A stretch of 64,000 nucleotides of DNA. Origin: Paenibacillus whitsoniae. GTDB taxonomy: Bacteria; Bacillota; Bacilli; Paenibacillales; NBRC-103111. Location: positions 83,434 through 147,433 of the forward strand of contig NZ_RXHU01000027.1 in assembly GCF_003955665.1 (NCBI RefSeq), given 5' to 3'. The notes under the pieces were generated by a model. It ran no database searches. It was not told where the DNA came from and was given only the letters and a program-made list of their open reading frames with translations. The position numbers and the translations under genes were made by a program. Below, in pieces: positions 1 through 9,103 of this stretch (its first letter is position 1; the number at the start of each line of letters is the position of its first letter).

Positions 1-875
1 TGCTTTCTCTGATAATAGTTATAAAGCATCCCCACGCTTAGAACAAGCACGATCGTCGTCAGAATGCTTCCTTCTGCGCCGAATGCGCCACCGGAGACGT
101 AGCTGGAGCCTAGCGGCTCAGCGGTGAACACGGACGTCAGCGGCATCCCGGACACGTCGAAACCGAACACGCAGCCTTGGATAAAATTCCAAGACACGTG
201 CAGGCCGATCGGCAGCCACAGGCTGCCAGAGTATTCACGGCACAACCCAAATAGCAAGCCTGCTAGCAATAAATTAAGCAGCGGCATCACGGAGCTCCAC
301 ATGCCCGGATTTTTCGCGTGGAGCAGCGCAAAAACAATCGTCGAGATGGCGATCCCCCATCCCGCGCCATACTCCCGCTTCGCGAGACCTTGCAGGTAGC
401 CTCGCGCAAACAGCTCCTCATTGACGGCTACGCCAATGAAGAGGCACAGCCCCCCGATCAGCGCCGGCAGCTGATCGCCGCTCCCCGGCAGGCGCGTGAA
501 CGCCACGCCGCCGACAAGCCAAATGCCGAGCACGCTGAGCCCGATCAGCGCACTGCCAAAAAGCAAGCCGCCTATGGTTTTACGCAAGGCGCGGTTCGGT
601 TCGAAGCCCAGGCGCCAGCCCCTGCGCTTCTCAAACAGCATCCATGACAGGAGCGTGCCGCCGATAAATCCGGCGATTTGCGCCCATAAGGATGCTTGAG
701 CAAAAAAACTGTCCGCCACGACGTCGGACATCCCAGCTCCCGGCATTCTGCGAAGCGTGATCACCGCTGCCGCGACCAACAACAACACCGTCATGACTGT
801 GATCATGACGAGCGTCAAAGCGATTTTGCCCACCATCACCAGGATCGGCAGCAGCTTTCGTTTCACGTCGGACAC
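1..875 (-). CDS. CPBP family intramembrane metalloprotease (C-terminus cut by window edge)
   Basis: Reading the minus strand from a GTG at 873-875 gives an open frame of at least 291 codons that runs off the window start. An AGGAGG lies 6 bases upstream of the GTG. The protein is a hydrophobic multi-pass membrane protein. It shows the CPBP (Abi/CAAX protease-like) signature: an EELFAR motif (EExxxR type) in VNEELFARGYLQG, then FALLH, then GLHVSWNF further on. These supply the expected Glu, His and Asn ligands. CPBP proteins are membrane metalloproteases linked to prenyl-protein processing, bacteriocin immunity or stress signalling; the substrate here is unknown. It is divergent from the histidine kinase gene. 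Confidence 0.85.
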   Translation of the reverse strand, partial: MSDVKRKLLPILVMVGKIALTLVMITVMTVLLLVAAAVITLRRMPGAGMSDVVADSFFAQASLWAQIAGFIGGTLLSWMLFEKRRGWRLGFEPNRALRKTIGGLLFGSALIGLSVLGIWLVGGVAFTRLPGSGDQLPALIGGLCLFIGVAVNEELFARGYLQGLAKREYGAGWGIAISTIVFALLHAKNPGMWSSVMPLLNLLLAGLLFGLCREYSGSLWLPIGLHVSWNFIQGCVFGFDVSGMPLTSVFTAEPLGSSYVSGGAFGAEGSILTTIVLVLSVGMLYNYYQRK

Positions 876-1018
876 ATGCGCCCTCCTTCCCTCTTCCCTC
901 CATGTATTCGTGAGGTGCGGGCCATCTCCTGCCACATCTTGGATAATGCCACTTGTGCAAATGAAAGCGCCATGCAACAATAAGATTATCTCTTACCGTA
1001 TGGAAAATGGAGGCTGGC

Positions 1019-2368
1019 ATGCTCTTTGTCTTGATCGCGCTATGGCTGATTGCCGGCGCTTTATGGCTGATCGATCCGAAATCCTCTACGATGCGTTGGA
1101 TGAGCGCGGTCGCCCTCGCCGGCGGCTTCGGCGCGCTTGCCGCGGTGATATCCAATCACACGCTGCCGTACGTTCAGCAGCAATGGCCACATTCGACGGT
1201 CGGCATCTACCTGTATCGTCTCATGAGCACAAGCTCACTCTTGTCCTATTACGGGCTGCCGTACGCTTTTGCAAGGCTTGCTCTCGCTTATAATACCGCT
1301 TGGCCTGCGCCTCGGCTGCGAACGTGGCTTCCGCTGGCGCTGCTGGTTCCGCCGATAGCCTGTTGGGCGCTGCTGCCCGGCTACACCGAGGAAATGCCCA
1401 TTCAGTTCAACGTTGTGGCGATCTGGGCGTTTCCTTACATCTTGTGCGGCGCCGTGCTCGTCGCATTCAAAAAAGAGCAGCTGCCCGCCATGAAGCGCAC
1501 GCATATCTTTACCTGCCTGTCGATTCTGCCGCCGATCCTGAGCCTTGGCGTGATGAACTACGTCATGCCGAGCTTTGGCTTCTATCGGCTTTGGGTTTAT
1601 CATAGCTGGATTCTGGCGTTTGTGATTCCGTTTTTTATTTTTACTTTTTTCCGGTACGGCTTTCTGGGGATGCAGCTCCTGATCGAACGGCGTAAAATGG
1701 ATTCTACACTTCGCGCCATTACATCCGGTACCGCCATCCTCAACCATGCCATTAAAAACGATATCGGTAAAATGCGCCTCTTCCTCGATAAGATCAGGCA
1801 GCATGCCGAAGAAACCGGTCAAAAAGAGCTTCTGCAGGATCTGCAAGTCGTCGTTAGCGCGACGGCGCATATTCGCGATATGATTTCCCGCGTCCATGAG
1901 CAGACGCAAGAGTTGCCCCTCCGTAAGGGCCAAGTGGATCTCAAGCGCCTGCTGGAGGATGTGATTGGCCAGCTTCAAGGCGAGCTTGCACAAGTTGAAC
2001 TGGACCTTCAACTACCTGACGAGCTGGTCGTTACGCTGGATGAGGTTCAGATTGGGGAAACGCTGACAAATCTTCTGCTGAATGCGGTTGAAGCGATGCC
2101 GCACGGCGGCCAGCTGTCCATTCGCTCTTTTAAACAGAAACGCAAAATCGTATTGGAAATTCGGGATACCGGGACAGGTATGGATAAAGCAACGTTAAAA
2201 CAGGCCGTAGACCCTTTCTTTACAACAAAAGGAGGCAAGCGTCTGAATTTCGGGCTCGGGCTTGCCTATTGCTACAGTGTGATGAAAAAGCACGGGGGCA
2301 GTCTCGAAATGAGCAGCAAGCCCGGCGAGGGCACGAGTGTCTTTTTATCTTTCCCTGTGTCATCATGA
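1019..2368 (+). CDS. Membrane sensor histidine kinase
   Basis: The first ~215 residues hold about six hydrophobic segments with short loops, a membrane-embedded sensor type. A kinase core follows. The probable phospho-acceptor is His243 in LNHAIKND. The HATPase domain shows the N box LLLNAVEAM (Asn355), the G1 box DTGTGMD and the G2 stretch GLGLAYCYS. I chose ATG 1019 because GGAGG (1009-1013) sits 5 bases upstream; an ATG at 1007 has no ribosome site. The stop overlaps or directly precedes the response regulator start, so the two form a two-component operon. The stimulus cannot be told from sequence. Confidence 0.9.
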   Translation: MLFVLIALWLIAGALWLIDPKSSTMRWMSAVALAGGFGALAAVISNHTLPYVQQQWPHSTVGIYLYRLMSTSSLLSYYGLPYAFARLALAYNTAWPAPRLRTWLPLALLVPPIACWALLPGYTEEMPIQFNVVAIWAFPYILCGAVLVAFKKEQLPAMKRTHIFTCLSILPPILSLGVMNYVMPSFGFYRLWVYHSWILAFVIPFFIFTFFRYGFLGMQLLIERRKMDSTLRAITSGTAILNHAIKNDIGKMRLFLDKIRQHAEETGQKELLQDLQVVVSATAHIRDMISRVHEQTQELPLRKGQVDLKRLLEDVIGQLQGELAQVELDLQLPDELVVTLDEVQIGETLTNLLLNAVEAMPHGGQLSIRSFKQKRKIVLEIRDTGTGMDKATLKQAVDPFFTTKGGKRLNFGLGLAYCYSVMKKHGGSLEMSSKPGEGTSVFLSFPVSS

Positions 2369-2397
2369 ATAATTATTACATTGGAGGGCATTTCGAA

Positions 2398-3087
2398 GTG
2401 GACTTCATTCGCATTTGCATCGTGGAAGACGATCCTGACTGGCTGCGCGGATTAACCGACTATTTGAACCGCCAACCGGATATGAAGGTTGTCACCACGG
2501 GAGGAAGTGCCGCTGCGGCACGAGCGCTATTCGAGCAGCCGAACGTCCTGGCTGACGTCGTATTGATGGATATTATGCTGCAGGAGGAACCGGCAGGCAT
2601 TGGCCTTGCCGAGCAGGCTTTGCTCTCTTGGGGAGCCAAAGTCATCATGCTGACGTCCATGGCTGAAAAAGAGTTTATTTTTCGCTCGTTTCAAGCGGGC
2701 GCGATTGATTATCAGATCAAGGCGCAGTTCGAGGAGCTCCCTGCTATTATTCGCGCTGCCCACGCCAAGCAGTCGGCCATCGCTCCAGCGGTTGCGGAGC
2801 AAATCCGCGAGGAATTCCGCCGGCTGAAGAAGCTGGAACACAGCTTCAAAGTCAAGGAAGTACGCGATCTCATCACTCCGACTGAGCTGCAAGTGCTCGA
2901 ATTGATCGATCGCGGGCACACGCAGACGGAAATTGCGGACCGCTTCTTTATTTCGCTGCGCACGGTCAAAATTCATGTTGGTCATATTTTGAAAAAGCTC
3001 GGCAGCAAAAGCTCCAAAGAAGCAGCGCAGAAAGTGCGCGATCTGGGACTTTTCGAAGGGAATGACCCCGAGAAACGGGAGGAATGA
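2398..3087 (+). CDS. Response regulator, NarL/LuxR type (REC + HTH)
   Basis: Partner of the upstream histidine kinase. The receiver domain (residues 1-120) has the acidic pair near residues 10-12, phospho-acceptor Asp58 in VVLMDIML, Thr/Ser in IMLTSM, and Lys108. A LuxR-type helix-turn-helix follows (about residues 160-222): LITPTELQVLELIDRG, then TEIADRFFISLRTVKIHVGH. GTG 2398 is preceded by GGAGGG with a 9-base spacer. An ATG at 2365 overlapping the kinase stop (ATGA) is a possible alternative start adding 11 residues. It probably acts as a dimeric transcription factor; targets are unknown. Confidence 0.9.
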   Translation: MDFIRICIVEDDPDWLRGLTDYLNRQPDMKVVTTGGSAAAARALFEQPNVLADVVLMDIMLQEEPAGIGLAEQALLSWGAKVIMLTSMAEKEFIFRSFQAGAIDYQIKAQFEELPAIIRAAHAKQSAIAPAVAEQIREEFRRLKKLEHSFKVKEVRDLITPTELQVLELIDRGHTQTEIADRFFISLRTVKIHVGHILKKLGSKSSKEAAQKVRDLGLFEGNDPEKREE

Positions 3088-3099
3088 CAGTCACGTCAT

Positions 3100-4005
3100 T
3101 TAGTGAATATCCCGCTTCTTGAAGCGTCCTCCCTTGACGTCGTGGATATTGCCGACAGCCAGGAACGCTTTGGGATCGAGCTCCTCGACGATGGACTTCA
3201 GCTTTGCTTCTTCAAGACGCGTGATGACGCAGAAGATCACTTTCTTGTTGTCACCCGTGAAGCCGCCTTCTCCGTCCATATACGTGACGCCGCGGCCTAA
3301 CCGATCGATGATCGCCCCGCCAATTTCGCGAAAATTGTCGCTGATGACCCAGACGGATTTCGACTCGTCAAAGCCTTCAATGGTGACATCAATCATTTTA
3401 TAGGCGATAAAATAAGCAATTAACGAATACATCGCACGATCCCAGCTGTAGACGAATCCTGCGCTGCCTAGAATAAATACGTTAAAAAACATAACGATTT
3501 CGCCGACGGAAAACGGCATTTTTTTGGACACCAGAATCGCAACGATCTCCGTCCCGTCGAGCGATCCCCCGAAACGAATGACAAGTCCGACGCCAACCCC
3601 CAATATAATGCCCCCAAAAACGGCTGCAAGAAGCGGATCGCTAGTCAATTCCTTCACCGGGTGCAGGATTTCCGTTCCCGCGGACATCACAAGTATCGCA
3701 AACAGGGTCGATAGCGCAAAGGTTTTACCGATCAGCTTGTAGCCAATAAAAAGAAACGGAAGATTGAACAAGGTGAGAAACAATCCGATCGGGAGTTGCG
3801 TCAAATAGGAGACGATGATTGAAATCCCTGTAATGCCGCCGTCAATAATTTTGTTCGGCACCAGAAAAATTTCCAGTCCCACTGACATCAGGACAGCGCC
3901 GATAAACAGAAACAAACTTCGACGCAAAAACATGATTTTTGTCATTTTTCGGTGCTGCATTTGGAAGGCCGCTTCCTTCCTCAATTGGATCTGTTCTTTG
4001 GCCAT
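3100..4005 (-). CDS. YitT family membrane protein (YitT_membrane + DUF2179)
   Basis: This 301-residue protein has a short charged N-terminus, then five or six hydrophobic segments (about residues 25-200). A soluble C-terminal domain of the DUF2179 type starts near IEGFDESKSVWVISDN and ends near GNIHDVKGGRFKKRDIH. The family is common in several paralogues in Bacilli; its molecular role is not settled. AAAGGAGG lies 6 bases before the ATG. It is convergent with the response regulator (12-base gap) and divergent from the LTA-synthase-like gene. Confidence 0.88.
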   Translation of the reverse strand: MAKEQIQLRKEAAFQMQHRKMTKIMFLRRSLFLFIGAVLMSVGLEIFLVPNKIIDGGITGISIIVSYLTQLPIGLFLTLFNLPFLFIGYKLIGKTFALSTLFAILVMSAGTEILHPVKELTSDPLLAAVFGGIILGVGVGLVIRFGGSLDGTEIVAILVSKKMPFSVGEIVMFFNVFILGSAGFVYSWDRAMYSLIAYFIAYKMIDVTIEGFDESKSVWVISDNFREIGGAIIDRLGRGVTYMDGEGGFTGDNKKVIFCVITRLEEAKLKSIVEELDPKAFLAVGNIHDVKGGRFKKRDIH

Positions 4006-4090
4006 CGAAGGCCTCCTTTCTATGATTTTATCTATGAAAATAAATTCGAGATCGCAGTCTTATTTTCCTGCATTGTCACAGTTATTCCAC

Positions 4091-4129
4091 TCGACAACCA
4101 TCGAAACTTGTCGAACGGCGTGATATAAT
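4091..4129 (+). promoter_or_regulatory. Promoter region of LTA synthase gene with inverted repeat
   Basis: TCGACAA (4091-4097) and TTGTCGA (4108-4114) form a perfect 7-base inverted repeat with a 10-base spacer. A TATAAT (4124-4129) lies just downstream, 48 bases before the ATG of the LTA-synthase-family gene. No good TTGACA -35 box is seen at normal spacing. The right arm reads TTGTCGAA, which matches the Spo0A-box pattern TGTCGAA known from Bacillus. That points to an activator site, but this is inference. Confidence 0.4.
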
Positions 4130-4176
4130 ATCCCTATTCTATCAACCATTTCTCAGAAACTCGTACAGGAGACACT

Positions 4177-6288
4177 ATGAAACCCTTATCATCCCGCATT
4201 CTTTACCATTTGCGCCAGAAGCTTCCGCTTTTGATTCTGGCCCTTGTTCCAGTTCTTATCATGGAAATTTTAAGCCGCGGTCACTACCTCGACATGATGT
4301 CCTGGACAGTCAAGCATTTCTTCGAGCTGATTTTTAACGAGTGGATCGTGCTCAGCGTGCTGCTTTTCTTTACCGCTGTCATTGGCCGGACACGCATTGC
4401 CTACTGGGTCACGGCCGCGGTCTTCATCATTATGGCGCTGATCAGCGGCGTGAAGCTGAAAATTCTCGGCGTACCGCTCACCCCATGGGATCTCGTGATT
4501 GCCGGCGAAGCATCGGACATGGTGAAGTATGTAACGAACATTTTAACCTTCCAGGTGCTGTCCGTCTTTGTCCTATTCGGAGCGGTCAGTTATTTCTTAC
4601 TCTATCGTACGCCCCTCATCTTGAAAAAAGTCGCATTAAAAGAAAGAATCGCCTATGGCGTTGTCGGTCTATTGATGATGCTGGCGGTTTATCAGGATGC
4701 GCCGCTGCCTGTACAGAAATGGTTGGGTATTCAAGCTATGGTATGGAACCAGGCGCAGAATACCACTACGAACGGCTACGCGCTGGCGACAGTGCTGAAT
4801 ACGAAAGTCATGTTTTCGGATAAACGCGAGGGCTATGATGATAAAGCGATTGAGGCGATTGTCAGCCACACGCCTGAGCCTCCGGTTAAAGCCGGAGATT
4901 CGCCGAATCCGATCAAGCCGAATGTGATTGTCATTCTCAGTGAAGCGTTCTGGGATCCGACGCAGATTCAAGGCGCTACCTTTAGCGCAGACCCGGTTCC
5001 GTTCTTCCATAAGCTGCAGCGGACGGGAACGAGCGGTACGATGCTTTCCCCGCAATATGGCGGCGGTACAGCCAACGTAGAATTTGAAGTGCTGACGGGC
5101 AATTCGATGCGTTTCCTGCCGCAAGGCTCGGTTGCCTACAACCAGTATATTTCGAACGAAGTCGACTCGTTAGCGAGCATTTATGCGCGGCAGGGCTACA
5201 CGTCAACCGCGATTTCGCCTTTTTACAACTGGTATTTCAACAGTAACAAGGTATATCAAGATTTTGGGTTCTCCAAATATATTCCGATTGAATATTTTAA
5301 ACCAAATTATTCCGGGCCATATATCGCGGACAGCGAGGTTGCCGCTAACATTATCAAAACGACTGAGCAAAGCGACGGCGCCGACTTTGTCTTCGCCAAT
5401 ACGATGGAAAACCATTTCCACTACTACCCAGGCAAATTCCCGAAAAATACGTTCGACGTGACCGGTGACTTCTCCCCTTCCTCCAAAGGCATGCTGGAGA
5501 CGCTTGCTCAGGGCATAAACGGAGCCGATCGGATGCTGCAGCAGTTAGTGGAGTACTACGAGAAAAAAGGTGAGCCGACGATCATCGCGTTCTGGGGAGA
5601 TCATCTTCCTGCCCTAGGCGACGATTATGCCACGTACATTGATACGAAATATATCAGCGGCAAGGACGATCCTGACTTCCTGAAAAAGATGTACAGCGTA
5701 CCGTTGGTCGTGTGGAACAATTTTGACACTCGCAAGGATCATCTCGATATGAGTCCGAACTACCTAGGGCCTTATTTAATAGAATTATCCAAACAGCAAG
5801 GCAACTACTATACCAGCTTCCTGAGCCAATTGAAGAAAAAGATCCCAGTTATTCCGCCTAAAGACTATTACGCAAAAATGAATATCAATGAGAACGATTT
5901 GAAGGATTACGAAACGCTGCAATATGATATTCTGTTTGGCGAACGTCATGCGTATAAAGATTACACCAAGCCGATCATCGATCCGAACTACCATCTCGGC
6001 TACGGTCCGATCACGATCGACAAAGTCGATGCGGATTCCAAAGACATTTCAGGCCGCTCGAACATCACACTGACAGTGGAGGGCAGCAACATCCCGCCGC
6101 TCGGTTATGTCACCCTGAATGGCAAAGCGCTCACGACTACGTGGGTAGATGAGCATAAAGTGACGGCCGTCGTCGATGGGCAGCTGCTCAAAGCGGGACT
6201 ATGGGACATCCAGATTCTTGACAAAGACTCCAAAGAAACGGTGGTCGGCAAGTCCAACTCACTGTCGATTGAGATTGGCGGCAGGTAA
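4177..6288 (+). CDS. LTA synthase family protein (membrane-anchored sulfatase fold)
   Basis: This 703-residue protein probably transfers glycerol-phosphate or phosphoethanolamine-type groups outside the membrane. Five hydrophobic segments (about residues 15-175) are followed by an extracellular sulfatase-like domain. Expected active-site parts are visible: a metal-ligand Glu in LSEAFWDP (Glu257), a nucleophile Thr in GGGTANVEFE (Thr298), and an Asp-His pair in FWGDHLPALGDD. An extra C-terminal beta-rich module (about 605-703) looks like an IPT/TIG-type domain and is not part of standard LtaS. Which wall polymer it makes is not clear. Confidence 0.85.
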   Translation: MKPLSSRILYHLRQKLPLLILALVPVLIMEILSRGHYLDMMSWTVKHFFELIFNEWIVLSVLLFFTAVIGRTRIAYWVTAAVFIIMALISGVKLKILGVPLTPWDLVIAGEASDMVKYVTNILTFQVLSVFVLFGAVSYFLLYRTPLILKKVALKERIAYGVVGLLMMLAVYQDAPLPVQKWLGIQAMVWNQAQNTTTNGYALATVLNTKVMFSDKREGYDDKAIEAIVSHTPEPPVKAGDSPNPIKPNVIVILSEAFWDPTQIQGATFSADPVPFFHKLQRTGTSGTMLSPQYGGGTANVEFEVLTGNSMRFLPQGSVAYNQYISNEVDSLASIYARQGYTSTAISPFYNWYFNSNKVYQDFGFSKYIPIEYFKPNYSGPYIADSEVAANIIKTTEQSDGADFVFANTMENHFHYYPGKFPKNTFDVTGDFSPSSKGMLETLAQGINGADRMLQQLVEYYEKKGEPTIIAFWGDHLPALGDDYATYIDTKYISGKDDPDFLKKMYSVPLVVWNNFDTRKDHLDMSPNYLGPYLIELSKQQGNYYTSFLSQLKKKIPVIPPKDYYAKMNINENDLKDYETLQYDILFGERHAYKDYTKPIIDPNYHLGYGPITIDKVDADSKDISGRSNITLTVEGSNIPPLGYVTLNGKALTTTWVDEHKVTAVVDGQLLKAGLWDIQILDKDSKETVVGKSNSLSIEIGGR

Positions 6289-6304
6289 AAATTGTACAAT
6301 GTAA

Positions 6305-6349
6305 AAAAGGGTTGCTCACAAGGTTCGAAACCTTGTGAGCAACCCTTTT
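6305..6349. terminator. Bidirectional intrinsic terminator
   Basis: A 21-base perfect inverted repeat with a 3-base loop, A-run on one side and T-run on the other. It serves the LTA synthase gene on + and the Gfo/Idh gene's 3' side on -. Confidence 0.9.
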
Positions 6350-6359
6350 TAATTTTATA

Positions 6360-7379
6360 CTACAAGGAAATTACTTTGCCTGTCGCTTGCGAATCGAAAG
6401 CAGCTAGAATGACTTTTAAAGAGCGAGCGCCTTCCTCGCCGGAAATGCGCGGAGCCTTGTTGTTCACGATACAATCTACAAACTCATCGATGACGCCGCT
6501 TGTCGTTTGTTTTTCGTTAGTCGCCATTGCCCCGACTTTGTAGCGCTCGACTGTACCGTTGCGCAGTTCCACGATAACTTGATCATTAGGGTCCGTGTCG
6601 ATTTTAATTACACCGTTCTCGCACCAGATTATCGTCGAGTTGTCTCCGCCTTTGTAGTACGTCCAGCTAGCTGTCAACGTACCGATGGCTCCGCTTTTCA
6701 TGCGCAGCAAGCAAGTGGAATTGTCGTCCACATCCGTACCTTCTTTATGGACAGTGCCGACAAAAGCGGCAACTTGCTCAACTTCATCGTCAAGCAAATG
6801 ACGGATCAGGTCGGATTTGTGTACGCCAAGGTCGCCCATCGCGCCCATGATCGCTTCTTCCTTGCGGAAGAACCAGCTCTCGCGGCCGTCCACGCTCCAG
6901 CCTTCAGGACCAGGATGTCCGAACGCCGTACGGAACGTGATGACTTTGCCCAGCCGCTTGGAATCCAAAATCTCTTTGGCTTTCAGATGCGGAGGCATCA
7001 AACGTTGGTTATGACCAACCATCAAGTAAACGCCATTTTTCTTAGCCGCTTCAATCATGGCTTCCGTTTCTTCGATCGTTCCCGCCATCGGCTTCTCAAC
7101 CAAGACGTGTGCTCCAGCGTTTGCCGCGGCGATCGACATTTCAGCGTGCAGATAATTCGGTGTGCAGACGCTAACTGCGTCAGGCTTGATTTCAGCCAGC
7201 ATCTCGGTGTATGAAGCAAATGCTTTGCCGCCGTGCTGCGCAGCATAGTGCTCAGCGCGCTCGATCACCGGATCGACGAATGCAACAAGCTCCACGTTCG
7301 AATTGCTTGCATATTCGGGAATATGTCTATGTTTTGCGATAGATCCACAGCCGATAACGGCTACACGAATTTTGCTCAT
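6360..7379 (-). CDS. Gfo/Idh/MocA family NAD(P)-dependent sugar dehydrogenase
   Basis: This 339-residue protein has an N-terminal Rossmann fold (VAVIGCGSIAKHRH, residues 5-18), the catalytic Lys in VLVEKPMAG, and a C-terminal substrate domain with MGDLGVHKSDL supplying the Asp/His pair. Family members oxidise a sugar or inositol hydroxyl with NAD(P). The substrate is unknown. It lies 27 bases downstream of a TIM-barrel isomerase gene and is probably co-transcribed with it. Confidence 0.92.
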   Translation of the reverse strand: MSKIRVAVIGCGSIAKHRHIPEYASNSNVELVAFVDPVIERAEHYAAQHGGKAFASYTEMLAEIKPDAVSVCTPNYLHAEMSIAAANAGAHVLVEKPMAGTIEETEAMIEAAKKNGVYLMVGHNQRLMPPHLKAKEILDSKRLGKVITFRTAFGHPGPEGWSVDGRESWFFRKEEAIMGAMGDLGVHKSDLIRHLLDDEVEQVAAFVGTVHKEGTDVDDNSTCLLRMKSGAIGTLTASWTYYKGGDNSTIIWCENGVIKIDTDPNDQVIVELRNGTVERYKVGAMATNEKQTTSGVIDEFVDCIVNNKAPRISGEEGARSLKVILAAFDSQATGKVISL

Positions 7380-7406
7380 TGGAATAATAGCTCCTTTAAA
7401 AATAAA

Positions 7407-8177
7407 TTAGTTATGAACGTTTAAATAATTCTCTTTCACCCAGTTGAAGCTGTTCTCGATGCTGGTGAGCGGAGCTTTCTGACAATGGTCTTGTTCAACG
7501 ACAAGCCATTCGACGCCGGCTTTTTCAGCTGCTTTGATAACGTCTTTCAGAGGCACTTCGCCAAGACCGAGCTCCAGCGTAACAAGCTTGCCTTCCGCAT
7601 CTTTCGTAAAATCCTTAAAGTGCACGAGCGGCAGACGACCTGCATACTTCGCGATATAAGCCAGCGGGTCCTGACCGGCAAATTTCACCCAGCATACATC
7701 CATTTCAACGTTGATGTCACTGCTTGCTGCATACATAGCGTCAAAAGCAAACTGCTCGTTCACTTTTACATAGAATTCAAAATCGTGATTATGATAAAGG
7801 AATTTCAATCCCTGCTTCTTCACTTCGCCAGCAATGACAGCAAGCTCGTTGATCAAAGTTTGCCATTGTTCAGCATTTGCAAGCGTTTTAGAGTCTACCC
7901 ATGGGCAGATCGCGTATGTAGCGCCAATGGTTTTCAAGTAATCAATTTCACCTTGCAGATCGTCGCGGAATCTTTGCAGGGAAATATGACTGCCGAATGC
8001 TTTCAGGCCAAGCTCGTCAAGCAAACCTTTCAGCTTATCCGCAGGCATATCGTAATATCCGGCGAATTCTACGCCTTCATATCCGATCTTCGCAACTTGG
8101 CGAAGCGTGCCTTCCATATCGCGAGCCATATCGTCACGCAGCGTATACAATTGAAGTCCAATACCTAAACGTCCCAT
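7407..8177 (-). CDS. Sugar phosphate isomerase/epimerase (AP_endonuc_2 TIM barrel)
   Basis: This 256-residue TIM barrel begins GIGLQLYTLRDDM. The metal-site region is visible in YHNHDFEF, VEMDVCWVKFAG and a terminal VVEQDHCQK. The family includes xylose isomerase-like and IolE/IolH-type enzymes acting on sugars or inositols. It is upstream of and probably co-transcribed with a Gfo/Idh dehydrogenase, and is divergent from an AraC regulator 125 bases away. An oxidation-then-isomerisation pathway is likely, but the substrate is not defined. Confidence 0.9.
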   Translation of the reverse strand: MGRLGIGLQLYTLRDDMARDMEGTLRQVAKIGYEGVEFAGYYDMPADKLKGLLDELGLKAFGSHISLQRFRDDLQGEIDYLKTIGATYAICPWVDSKTLANAEQWQTLINELAVIAGEVKKQGLKFLYHNHDFEFYVKVNEQFAFDAMYAASSDINVEMDVCWVKFAGQDPLAYIAKYAGRLPLVHFKDFTKDAEGKLVTLELGLGEVPLKDVIKAAEKAGVEWLVVEQDHCQKAPLTSIENSFNWVKENYLNVHN

Positions 8178-8256
8178 ATTCCTGCCTCTTTTCTATGAGT
8201 TATTCCAACCAATGGTTTTAGTATATACGAACCTAGCTTAGTATGAACATTCACGA

Positions 8257-8262
8257 TATAAT
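8257..8262 (+). promoter_or_regulatory. Candidate -10 element for the AraC gene
   Basis: TATAAT 41 bases before ATG 8303. It lies downstream of an alternative in-frame ATG at 8243, which argues that 8303 is the true start. No clear -35 box is seen, as expected for an activated promoter. Confidence 0.35.
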
Positions 8263-8302
8263 CAAAACATCTCTTATTTTGCTACGAAAGGTGCGGACAG
8301 CT

Positions 8303-9103
8303 ATGCATGCAAAGCTAATTACCTGCGGTTATTCGTTCCATCACGAGCCGTTCGATGTCAGCGCCAAGTCCGGCCTTCATACTTATCTTTTTCGTCTGCA
8401 AGCCGAAGGAAAATGCGAAGCGCTTGTGCACGGGGGCATGCGTGAAATTGAGGCGGGCCATTTGCTGCTTTTTAAACCAGGAGACCCGTATGAACTGCGC
8501 ATCGAGCAGACTATGGCGGGACCCGACGGAAAAATCGCCAGCGGTGATTATTATTTATTTTGCAGCGGGGCGTGGATTGATCAGTGGTGGAACCGCGGTC
8601 CGAAGCTGCCATGCACGAAAATCGACCTCGATCCTCGCCTGATCTCGCTTTGGCGGCAGCTTATTCTGGAAAAACGTCGCATGGAAGAGGAAGACGAAGA
8701 ACTGAGCAGCTATTTGTTGCAAGCGCTCTGCCTCTCGCTTGAACGTGCCGCGAAAGAAACCGTGACACTGCAGGGCAAGCCTTTTACCGGCACCCGGATG
8801 AAAAGGTTTATTGAAGCGCATGCGACATCGGCCTTTAAAGTCGAAGATGTTGCGGATCACGTGGGACTAAGCGTCTCGCGGGCAGTGCACTTATTTAAGG
8901 AATGCTTTGGCAAGACCATGATTCAATATGCTACGGAGGTTCGGCTTACCAGCGCGGTGGAGCGCATGCACGACCGTTCCATGTCCCTTGAGCAAATCGC
9001 GCTCAGCTGCGGGTTCGGTTCGTACCCTTATTTTCACCGTGCGTTCACGCAAAGATTCGGGATTTCACCTAAGCTCTATCGGCAAAATTCGCAAAACACG
9101 TAA
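8303..9103 (+). CDS. AraC family transcriptional regulator
   Basis: This is a 266-residue protein when started at ATG 8303. The N-terminal cupin-like sensor domain is about residues 15-110. A C-terminal double HTH spans about 165-262: VEDVADHVGLSVSRAVHLFKE, then SLEQIALSCGFGSYPYFHRAF, then RFGISPKLYRQ. A GAAAGG stretch precedes the start with a ~10-base spacer. The frame is also open from ATG 8243, but a TATAAT lies between the two. It is divergent from the TIM-barrel/Gfo-Idh pair, so it probably controls them in response to the sugar. Confidence 0.9.
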   Translation: MHAKLITCGYSFHHEPFDVSAKSGLHTYLFRLQAEGKCEALVHGGMREIEAGHLLLFKPGDPYELRIEQTMAGPDGKIASGDYYLFCSGAWIDQWWNRGPKLPCTKIDLDPRLISLWRQLILEKRRMEEEDEELSSYLLQALCLSLERAAKETVTLQGKPFTGTRMKRFIEAHATSAFKVEDVADHVGLSVSRAVHLFKECFGKTMIQYATEVRLTSAVERMHDRSMSLEQIALSCGFGSYPYFHRAFTQRFGISPKLYRQNSQNT

